A DNA stretch of 38,856 bases from a virus. Shown piece after piece: positions 1-6,217 of the stretch (position 1 is the first letter of the stretch; the number at the start of each line of letters is the position of its first letter). The DNA lies in the IMG/VR virus record IMGVR_UViG_3300020438_000102, positions 1 to 38,856 of that record, one strand, 5' to 3'. The notes beneath the pieces are model-generated. The model was given only the letters and a program-made list of their open reading frames with translations, did no database searches and was not told the origin of the DNA. A program made the position numbers and the translations under genes.

Positions 1-324
1 AAACTGTTCTCTTGCCTCTATGTAGGACATTTCGCCCCTACCTTTACATAGGTATAATATTTCTCTTGTAAACTTATCTTCGCCTAGTGCAGCTACGTCT
101 GCGTTTAGTCTATCACTGGAACCCCAGTAAGTGCGCCAATCGCTTTCTTTAGTGCCGCGTCTTTTGTTTTTCTTGCCTTTAAGTGGTGGCTTAGTAGTTT
201 TAAATTTTGCTAGTTTCTTGCCTACGTATTTTTGGCCTGTAGTGGTGTTAGTAATAAGATAAACAAATCCTTCGTACTCATCTGGTATTTCGTCAATTTG
301 TTTACCGTTATATGTCCACTGCAT
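1..324 (-). CDS. GIY-YIG nuclease-like protein (Seg-like), partial, C-terminus outside window
   Basis: The 108 visible codons run off the left edge. Near residues 19-37 the protein reads GFVYLITN, then a Thr/Gly turn, then KYVGKK, which matches the two halves of the GIY-YIG nuclease motif. Further on are SDWRTYWGSS (about residues 69-78) and YIEAREQ at the edge, whose Glu fits the family's catalytic glutamate. This layout is typical of SegE-like endonucleases in T4-like phages, which cut DNA and often act as free-standing homing enzymes. A stop codon (TAA) sits directly before the ATG, so this start is forced. No clear ribosome binding site is seen, and the gene begins 13 bases after the oxygenase stop, suggesting translation coupled to it. 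Whether it is mobile or has a resident role cannot be told from this fragment. Confidence 0.75.
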   Translation of the reverse strand, partial: MQWTYNGKQIDEIPDEYEGFVYLITNTTTGQKYVGKKLAKFKTTKPPLKGKKNKRRGTKESDWRTYWGSSDRLNADVAALGEDKFTREILYLCKGRGEMSYIEAREQF

Positions 325-337
325 TTATTATATAGTG

Positions 338-994
338 TCAAAATGCAGTTCCCATCGTCGTAATTGGTTCTGGACTTATACTATCTACTAAAATATCAAA
401 TGCTACACTAAATCTGTCATTGTCAGCAACATGTTCAGTAGATGCATGATACAAATAGCTTGGAAAAAATGTAAGTCCGCCTTGTCTGTTTGGAATTGTA
501 TATTGTACTCCGTTATCAAATGGATTAAAATATACTGTACTTGTTTCATAATCTTCTAAGTGTCCATTTCCGCTGAGATATGAAAAGTGTGTTGCACCGT
601 GATTATGTTTTTTAATTTTTTGACCAGTGTGAACAATATTAGCCCACGAGTTTAGAGTGCAAATTTCGTTATTAACATTTAATTCTTTACAGAATTTTTT
701 ATATTCGTTCTTTACAAATAATTTGTAATCAACAAATGCATCTATGTCCTTTGTTTCATCAAATAAATCAAAGTATTGGAAATTGGAAGTAAGGCTATCA
801 TTACCTAAACCAGTACCCCCGTCATTTCTTTCTTTATCTTTATGTTTCTCTTTAATGATCGGAGCATTTTGTTCAATCCAATCCTTCATAATATATAAAT
901 TTTCTTTATTTTCATATGTTGTCACCCACAAGTTTATATTCCATGTAGGTGTAAAAGGAGTCAGTGGATCTATACTTGAAAAGTTATGAAGCAT
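338..994 (-). CDS. putative 2-oxoglutarate/Fe(II)-dependent oxygenase
   Basis: A 218-residue protein with the layout of the small phage 2OG-Fe(II) oxygenases (P4H-like fold, PF13759-like). Candidate iron ligands are His130/His132 in KKHNHGATHFSYLSG and His183 in FPSYLYHAS; Arg194 in DNDRFSVAFDI fits the 2-oxoglutarate-binding arginine. These enzymes hydroxylate a substrate using O2 and 2-oxoglutarate; the substrate here is unknown. The reading frame could begin 25 codons earlier, but the ATG at 994 follows an AGAAAGAGAAATA purine-rich site, and the earlier part would lie inside the upstream gene. It overlaps the 67-residue gene by 11 bases and so belongs to the same transcript as the gp46/gp47 genes. 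Family assignment is good; biological role is open. Confidence 0.75.
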   Translation of the reverse strand: MLHNFSSIDPLTPFTPTWNINLWVTTYENKENLYIMKDWIEQNAPIIKEKHKDKERNDGGTGLGNDSLTSNFQYFDLFDETKDIDAFVDYKLFVKNEYKKFCKELNVNNEICTLNSWANIVHTGQKIKKHNHGATHFSYLSGNGHLEDYETSTVYFNPFDNGVQYTIPNRQGGLTFFPSYLYHASTEHVADNDRFSVAFDILVDSISPEPITTMGTAF

Positions 995-1187
995 TATTTC
1001 TCTTTCTAGTAGTTTGATGTTTTTGATGTATTTCTTCCATACGTATCTTTGCAAGTTCTCTAATATCACGTAAACATTTTCTTACATATCTATGTGTTCT
1101 TACAGAATTGCGCTGTTCAAAAACATCGTTTGCTTTGAAGTATTCTAAGTATGCTTTTACCAATTTATCTTGTGTATCATCTGCCAT
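984..1187 (-). CDS. small conserved-type protein of unknown function, downstream of gp46
   Basis: A 67-residue protein, highly charged and probably all helical, with a basic tail (QTTRKRNNAS). I do not recognise a named family. The core RYVRKCLRDIRELAKIRMEEI reads as an amphipathic basic helix, which could suit nucleic-acid or protein binding, but this is inference. The frame extends 17 codons further upstream into gp46. I chose the ATG at 1187 because it lies 7 bases after the gp46 stop with an AGAGAT purine stretch before it. Position directly after gp46 and tight packing suggest co-expression with the recombination nuclease. Its end overlaps the oxygenase start by 11 bases. Confidence 0.7.
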   Translation of the reverse strand: MADDTQDKLVKAYLEYFKANDVFEQRNSVRTHRYVRKCLRDIRELAKIRMEEIHQKHQTTRKRNNAS

Positions 1188-1194
1188 AATATCT

Positions 1195-2964
1195 CTAAAC
1201 CACAACGTCAATGTCGTTTGCATAGCTTGTAAAGCCATTTTCTTTTACAACTCGCAGTACATGATTGACTCTTCCAACTAATTCGTCTTTGTGTGAGATA
1301 AGATAAATGTTCTTTTCTCTTTCTCTACCCATCTTCTTAAGAATACTTAGAGAATTTTCCACGCCTGCTGTATCCATGCCACTATCAATTAGCTCGTCTA
1401 TAAACAATAAATTTATATTTTGATACAAACTTTCCCAAACATCTCTAAACGCAAAGCTCATACCTAATATAAGTCTGTTTCGTTCACCTCTTGACAAGTT
1501 ATCAAAGTCTAAATCTTGTCCTAGCTGTGTTATTTCAACATTCAAGTCATTCATAAACAGGACCTGATGTGGTAATCCAATCTTATCAAGATAATACGTA
1601 AGTCTATTGTTTAGATAAGCTAAGTTTTGATCAATAATTTTCTTGCGAATAAAACTATCTTTGTTTGTTAATAGTTTTAATAAGAACTCTTGGTGTTCTT
1701 TGTAATCAGTTAGTTCATTAACTGGTAACCAATCTATTTTTTGTATTGCAGTTTCTTGTAGGTCGTCAATTTGTGCTTGATACGGATCAGCTTCTTCTTT
1801 CTTAGCCTCCCATGCTTGCTTCAAACTGTCAACGTTCTGCCTGTGTGCATATGCTTCTTTAGCTGTTTCATAAAATGTAGTAGGTTTTCCGTTAATGTCG
1901 CCTATATCATCAAGATTTTGAACTACATTAGTAAGTTTATTACCAATCTCTGTTTGATAAGCTAATGCATCATGTAACTCTTGGCTTTTACGATTAGCAA
2001 TTTCTGCTTTTTTGTCTGCATGAAGTTCCTGACCGCAAGTATAACATTTAGCATCTTCTAATTCTGCGATGTCTTTATTGACTTTATCAACAGACTTGTC
2101 AGCACGTTGTAATGCAGGCTCCAATGTGCTTAATTCTTTTTTAAGAGCCAAAATAGCATTGTTATGCTCACTCCAATTTTGTAATTTTTCATGAGAATCT
2201 AACTCAGAATCAATGTCTACGTGTTCTAATTCGTCTATTCCTTGGCGCAACTTTGTAGTATCTAAAGTACGTTTAGCAAGCCATGCTTTTTGTCTACCCA
2301 ATAATTGCTGTATGCTTTCTTCGATCTTTTCATTTGCTGTTTGGATAGCATTTATTTTTAAAGTTTCTTCGGTAATTGCATCTTTAGTTTGCCGAACCTG
2401 ATCTTTAAGAGCATCTGCTTTCTCAGTAAGTATTGTAATACCTAATAGTTGCTCGATTATAGCACGTTGATCGTTTGCCCTCATGCTCAAGAAGGGTTCT
2501 GTGTAGGTATTCAGTGCAACAATATGTTTGAACATGTCATGACTCATACCAAGTAGTGCATTTACATCATCTTGCGTTTGTCTACTATCACCTTGTGACT
2601 CGTCTATTAGTGATTCTTGATTATTAATATAAAATTTAAAAATATTAGGCGAACGACCTCGTTCAATGCGATAATCATTGCCGTCTTTTTCAAAATGCAA
2701 TGTAACTAACATGCCTTTCGAGTTAGTTTTATTAATCAAGTTGTTCTTTTTAATGTTAGTCAGTGCATTACCATATAATGCATAACTTAATGCATTAATA
2801 ATAGTTGTTTTACCAGTACCGTTACGTGATCCGCTATCATCACCACCTTGATCTAAGTTCTCACCTAGTACAAGTGTTAGTTGTTCGTGGTCAAAGTCAA
2901 CTGCTTGAGTTTGATTACCTACACTCATAAAGTTTTTTACGGTTAAGTCTTTAATCTTAATCAT
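1195..2964 (-). CDS. 46: recombination endonuclease subunit gp46 (Rad50/SbcC-like ATPase)
   Basis: A 589-residue SMC/Rad50-type ATPase. A Walker A motif GSRNGTGKT lies at residues 45-53. A long charged coiled-coil region has the zinc-hook CYTC (Cys307 and Cys310) near its middle. The ABC signature LSRGERNRLILG is near residue 490 and Walker B LLFIDELIDSG near residue 520. With gp47 it forms the phage Mre11/Rad50-like complex that resects DNA ends for recombination-dependent replication, in the cytoplasm. Length matches the T4 homologue. The ATG starts one base after the gp47 stop (TAA-T-ATG), so the pair is translationally coupled. All ATPase motifs appear intact. Confidence 0.96.
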   Translation of the reverse strand: MIKIKDLTVKNFMSVGNQTQAVDFDHEQLTLVLGENLDQGGDDSGSRNGTGKTTIINALSYALYGNALTNIKKNNLINKTNSKGMLVTLHFEKDGNDYRIERGRSPNIFKFYINNQESLIDESQGDSRQTQDDVNALLGMSHDMFKHIVALNTYTEPFLSMRANDQRAIIEQLLGITILTEKADALKDQVRQTKDAITEETLKINAIQTANEKIEESIQQLLGRQKAWLAKRTLDTTKLRQGIDELEHVDIDSELDSHEKLQNWSEHNNAILALKKELSTLEPALQRADKSVDKVNKDIAELEDAKCYTCGQELHADKKAEIANRKSQELHDALAYQTEIGNKLTNVVQNLDDIGDINGKPTTFYETAKEAYAHRQNVDSLKQAWEAKKEEADPYQAQIDDLQETAIQKIDWLPVNELTDYKEHQEFLLKLLTNKDSFIRKKIIDQNLAYLNNRLTYYLDKIGLPHQVLFMNDLNVEITQLGQDLDFDNLSRGERNRLILGMSFAFRDVWESLYQNINLLFIDELIDSGMDTAGVENSLSILKKMGREREKNIYLISHKDELVGRVNHVLRVVKENGFTSYANDIDVVV

Positions 2965-2965
2965 A

Positions 2966-3982
2966 TTAGTGTTCTAGTCCATTATAAATTTGCAATAACT
3001 TACTCTTATCGAAGTTAGTAGTATCTAACTCGGCAATTTCGTTACTTACAATTTGATCTACGCTTTCAAAAACAGAAATATCCAACTCAGTAGTAATTTC
3101 TTCTAGTTGTTTTTGCGGTATTAGTGTAATTTCACGACAGTTGTATTGGGTAATAAATGTTTCTTTAATAAAACTTGCCTCTTCGTAACTAATAGGCAAG
3201 TCTAAAGTGACTCTCAAGTACATTTTACTCTTAATAAGAGTATCTGCGTTATCAATTAGTTCACTAAGTTTAATAGTGCGGTACTTAGGACAATTAGGCC
3301 AGTTAATATACTCCGGCTCTTTGTTGTTTTCCTTATCAAGTATCATCATACCACGTTCGTCATCACCAACGTCGGCATAATTATGTGGAAATGCGTTACC
3401 AATGTAGTGTATAGCACCTTGCTTTTGTCTTTTATGAAAATGTCCACTAAAGACGTACTCTTGATGCTTAAAATGCTCAGGCTTTAGATCGCCGTGGTCG
3501 GGCATTCTAACTAATGCGTTCATATAAAAGCTAGGAAGTTCAAAGTGACCAAACAAATACTTTGTTTTGATGTCTTTCATCTTCTTCCATTCGTCACCAA
3601 CAAGCCAAGGCACAAGTGCAACGTCATCTTCAACAAAGATTTCGTCTACAAATGTAATACCCGGAATATGTTTTGCAAATGCAGTTGAGTTTACATCACG
3701 TTTGTCTTTGTAGTACAAATCATGATTGCCATCAAAGAAATAAAACTTTTCAAATGCTTTGCCTAGCTTTTCCATGCTCCTAATTGTAGCATCCATTGTA
3801 GTTAAGTTTAGTGAATTTCTATTGTGATGCCAGTCTCCACAGAAAATACCAGTTTCACAACCGGCAGCTTGTGCTTGTTCTATGTACCAATCAATAAATT
3901 CTTCGCAATCTTCGTTATGTACACGACTATTGCCCTTTAAACCAAAATGGATGTCTGTAAACACCGCAGCTTTATTAAACAA
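2966..3982 (-). CDS. 47: recombination endonuclease subunit gp47 (Mre11/SbcD-like nuclease), TTG start
   Basis: A 338-residue calcineurin-like metallophosphoesterase with the family's metal-binding blocks in order: D10-x-H12, GDWHH (49-53), GNHD (85-88), GHFEL (145-149) and GHFH (180-183). It is the nuclease partner of gp46, processing DNA ends in recombination and DNA-primed replication. The start is TTG at 3982, not ATG: a strong GGAGG (3990-3994) lies 7 bases upstream, no better start is nearby, and the first metal motif begins only nine residues in. A near-consensus sigma70 promoter sits just upstream, so expression should be early and does not need phage factors. The downstream partner gp46 follows after one base. 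Confidence 0.95.
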   Translation of the reverse strand: MFNKAAVFTDIHFGLKGNSRVHNEDCEEFIDWYIEQAQAAGCETGIFCGDWHHNRNSLNLTTMDATIRSMEKLGKAFEKFYFFDGNHDLYYKDKRDVNSTAFAKHIPGITFVDEIFVEDDVALVPWLVGDEWKKMKDIKTKYLFGHFELPSFYMNALVRMPDHGDLKPEHFKHQEYVFSGHFHKRQKQGAIHYIGNAFPHNYADVGDDERGMMILDKENNKEPEYINWPNCPKYRTIKLSELIDNADTLIKSKMYLRVTLDLPISYEEASFIKETFITQYNCREITLIPQKQLEEITTELDISVFESVDQIVSNEIAELDTTNFDKSKLLQIYNGLEH

Positions 3983-3989
3983 AGAGTAT

Positions 3990-3994
3990 CCTCC
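3990..3994 (-). promoter_or_regulatory. ribosome binding site GGAGG that sets the TTG start of gp47
   Basis: On the minus strand GGAGG is followed by seven bases and then TTG. It is one of the strongest Shine-Dalgarno sites in the window and the main reason for accepting the TTG start. Confidence 0.85.
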
Positions 3995-4008
3995 AATAAT
4001 ACTGTTAT

Positions 4009-4037
4009 AGTATATAGGTTATTTCAACAGTTGTCAA
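4009..4037 (-). promoter_or_regulatory. sigma70-type promoter for gp47-gp46 operon
   Basis: The minus strand has TTGACA (4037-4032), a 17-base spacer and TATACT (4014-4009), one mismatch from the full consensus. The expected start near 4002 gives a leader of about 20 bases carrying GGAGG before the gp47 TTG codon. It lies in the 58-base gap after gp55, so gp47/gp46 can be transcribed separately from gp55 by unmodified host polymerase. Confidence 0.82.
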
Positions 4038-4040
4038 CCG

Positions 4041-4883
4041 TTATTTTGATTTAAAATCGGATATAGGAGCATCTTCGTTTCTTTTTACAGCAGCTTCCCA
4101 TTCTCCTTCATGTTGTCTCGTGTAAGAAGGATTTAATCCGTTTTGTTCTAGTATATCATCTCTAATATTTTGATTACGCTTTTCAATGTTAATTACACGA
4201 ACAAAACTGTTAGTAACTGCGGCTGTGTAATACGCAAACGGATTTTGAGATTTTGATTCATCAAACTGTAGTCCAATTTGTGCTAATTGTAAAATTGCTT
4301 GTCCGCGCATTTCGTCGTTATATGTATATCCACGAACATTGCCCCGTGTAGCATACCTATCGCATAGTTTCATCCACATCATAGCAAGTTTATCTGTAGC
4401 TTTGCCGTGCTTATGGCTAAAGTTTCCGTTTTCCATACCCCCGACCCAATGACTTTTACCTACAATAATCAATTCTCCATCATCATTAAATTTATAATGT
4501 TGAAAAGGTGGAAAATTTAATTTTACTTTAGTATCAGCAACTGTTTTTGGATTCTTTTTTCTACCCGGCTCTTCTGGAATATGATCAAACGTCATAATAC
4601 GAAAGATAAGTTCTTCTTTAGTAATAGTCCTATAATCAATTTCGCACTCGGCTTGCTTAACTTTTTCTCCAGCAATCTTTCTAGTTTCATAATCGTGTAA
4701 CGAAAGCTTTTTTGCTTTGTTTCTTTTTGCTTCTGCAATGGTTCTAATGTTAATCTTGTCAATACTTTCTAGTATAATATCATAATTTGCATATGTACTA
4801 TCAGTATAGCTGTTGTATGTATTTTTTGATCTGTGTATCTCTGACAGAATGTCTCTGTTATTAAGATAATTTCGTTTTCTCAT
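4041..4883 (-). CDS. 55: late-transcription sigma factor gp55
   Basis: A 280-residue protein matching the gp55 family of marine T4-like phages. The most telling region is about residues 175-255: RGYTYNDEMRGQAI, then FDESKSQNPFAYYTAAVTNS, then FVRVINIEKRNQN, equivalent to sigma region 2, which contacts core polymerase and melts the -10 element. In T4, gp55 works with gp33 and the sliding clamp gp45 to direct host RNA polymerase to late promoters of the type TATAAATA. It is longer than T4 gp55 (185 residues), mainly because of a charged N-terminal part. ATG is preceded by AAAGGAGC at good spacing. It has its own consensus host-type promoter and faces away from the structural genes it should switch on. 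Confidence 0.9.
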   Translation of the reverse strand: MRKRNYLNNRDILSEIHRSKNTYNSYTDSTYANYDIILESIDKINIRTIAEAKRNKAKKLSLHDYETRKIAGEKVKQAECEIDYRTITKEELIFRIMTFDHIPEEPGRKKNPKTVADTKVKLNFPPFQHYKFNDDGELIIVGKSHWVGGMENGNFSHKHGKATDKLAMMWMKLCDRYATRGNVRGYTYNDEMRGQAILQLAQIGLQFDESKSQNPFAYYTAAVTNSFVRVINIEKRNQNIRDDILEQNGLNPSYTRQHEGEWEAAVKRNEDAPISDFKSK

Positions 4884-4903
4884 AATAGCTCCTTTATATA
4901 CTT

Positions 4904-4932
4904 ATTATAATATACATACATAATTTTGTCAA
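4904..4932 (-). promoter_or_regulatory. perfect-consensus sigma70 promoter for gp55
   Basis: On the minus strand TTGACA (4932-4927), a 17-base spacer and TATAAT (4909-4904) match the bacterial housekeeping consensus at all twelve positions. Start of transcription would fall near 4897, close to the AAAGGAGC ribosome site. This allows host polymerase to make the late sigma factor from the start of infection. Confidence 0.87.
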
Positions 4933-4939
4933 CTAAATA
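4932..4939 (+). promoter_or_regulatory. possible late promoter element (ACTAAATA) for the gp48 module
   Basis: ACTAAATA differs at two positions from the T4 late element TATAAATA and lies 20 bases before the gp48 ATG, somewhat closer than the three better elements in this window (24-30 bases). It overlaps by one base the -35 box of the opposite gp55 promoter. The match is weak, and the expected start would leave the GGAG ribosome site (4945-4948) at the very 5' end of the message. Confidence 0.4.
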
Positions 4940-4958
4940 CTAGTGGAGATATACCATT

Positions 4959-5891
4959 ATGGCATCAATTTTTGAATCTTTTAATAACTTAGCTGGAAAC
5001 CTAGTTGGCGGAAACCCTATCCAGACAGCACAAAGTGTAAGTCGCTTTACACAAAATATTGGCAATGCAGTTACATCCTTTTCAAATTTATCTTCTGGTA
5101 GGGGAAGTAGGATTGACAACGTAAGATCCGGGTTAAATGCAGTTGATAATTTAATTACTGCGGCAGGAGGCGGATCCTCTGGCGTAGGTAAAGCTATACG
5201 AATGGCAAACAACGCAATACAAGGCGTATATCCAGGAGCGGCACCTGAACAAAGAACATTTAGTCGTGCTATTCTTAGAGATACATATTCAACTGTAGAT
5301 GCAGAAGATTGGCGAGTAAAAATTACTGGTCCTGCTGATTTAATGCAAGGAGATGTCCTTGCACCTATTGCGGATACTGGAAATAGTATGATATTTCCGT
5401 TTACTCCAACAATAATTTTAGGTTCAAGCGCAAATTACTCAAATATACAACCAGTACATACTAATCATCCATTTTATGTATACGAAAGCAGTCAAACTGA
5501 TCAAATTACAATTACCGGCGAATTTTTTAGTGAGAATGCAAATGATGCAAAGTATTGGGTAGCATGTTTGCACTTTCTTAGAACAATGACTAAAATGTTT
5601 TATGGACAAAGTGAAGACCAAGGCAACCCTCCACCTGTGTGTAGATTAAACGGCTACGGAAAACATGTGTTTAACAATGTTCCGGTACTAATCACAAACT
5701 TTACTACTGATATGCCAGCGGATGTTGATTATATCGAATGTAATGTAAATGGTAATGTTGACTATGTGCCTACTCAAAGCATTTTTACAGTTACAGTAGT
5801 ACCCAATTATGCAAGATCAGCACATTCAAAGTTTAGTTTACAAAGTTTTGCACGAGGCGATACTTTGCAAACAAATGAAGGATTTATTTAA
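4959..5891 (+). CDS. 48: baseplate tail-tube cap protein gp48
   Basis: A 310-residue protein of the gp48/gp54 type that closes the baseplate and starts the tail tube. Residues 1-90 are rich in Asn, Ser, Gly and Ala and look flexible or weakly helical. The conserved core (about 95-300) contains EDWRVKITGP, FPFTPTIILGSSANYSNIQP and AKYWVACLHFLRTMTKMFYG, a pattern I associate with gp48 of marine T4-like phages. GGAG lies 10 bases before the ATG. Its TAA stop overlaps the ATG of gp53 (TAATG), suggesting coupled translation. The choice of gp48 over the related gp54 rests on recalled similarity and position next to gp53, so the gene name is less certain than the role. Confidence 0.78.
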   Translation: MASIFESFNNLAGNLVGGNPIQTAQSVSRFTQNIGNAVTSFSNLSSGRGSRIDNVRSGLNAVDNLITAAGGGSSGVGKAIRMANNAIQGVYPGAAPEQRTFSRAILRDTYSTVDAEDWRVKITGPADLMQGDVLAPIADTGNSMIFPFTPTIILGSSANYSNIQPVHTNHPFYVYESSQTDQITITGEFFSENANDAKYWVACLHFLRTMTKMFYGQSEDQGNPPPVCRLNGYGKHVFNNVPVLITNFTTDMPADVDYIECNVNGNVDYVPTQSIFTVTVVPNYARSAHSKFSLQSFARGDTLQTNEGFI

Positions 5892-6217
5892 TGGCAACTT
5901 TAACTGATTCAAACATAAAGAAATTACAAAATAAAGGTCCGTATGGGAAAACTCCTGTAAATTCTGCAGGATATCTTGATATTATGACAGCAAGACCAGT
6001 TCCAGTAGGCCTAGATGATATATTATATGAAATAACACCTGCGTATACTTATAGGCCAGATTTACTTGCAAATGACTTGTATGCAGCAAAAGATTTATGG
6101 TGGATTTTTGCTCAAAGAAATCCAGACGTTATTAAAGACCCAGTTTTTGATTTTGTAGCAGGCACCAAGATTTATCTGCCACAAAGAAAACATTTAAAAA
6201 ATATTTTAGGAGTATAA
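5891..6217 (+). CDS. 53: baseplate wedge subunit gp53
   Basis: A 108-residue protein. The block YRPDLLANDLYAAKDLWWIF, followed by AQRNPD and DPVFDFVAGTKIYLP, is characteristic of gp53 of T4-like phages and resembles a LysM-type fold. gp53 joins baseplate wedges to the hub during assembly. It is shorter than T4 gp53 (196 residues), keeping mainly the conserved part, as in other marine relatives. It starts inside the gp48 stop (TAATG) and ends directly before the next ATG (TAAATG). Confidence 0.9.
   Translation: MATLTDSNIKKLQNKGPYGKTPVNSAGYLDIMTARPVPVGLDDILYEITPAYTYRPDLLANDLYAAKDLWWIFAQRNPDVIKDPVFDFVAGTKIYLPQRKHLKNILGV

Noticed and set aside
744-989. 81-codon plus-strand frame opposite the oxygenase
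   Set aside because: The oxygenase on the other strand has recognisable iron-binding motifs. This frame has hydrophobic shadow composition only.
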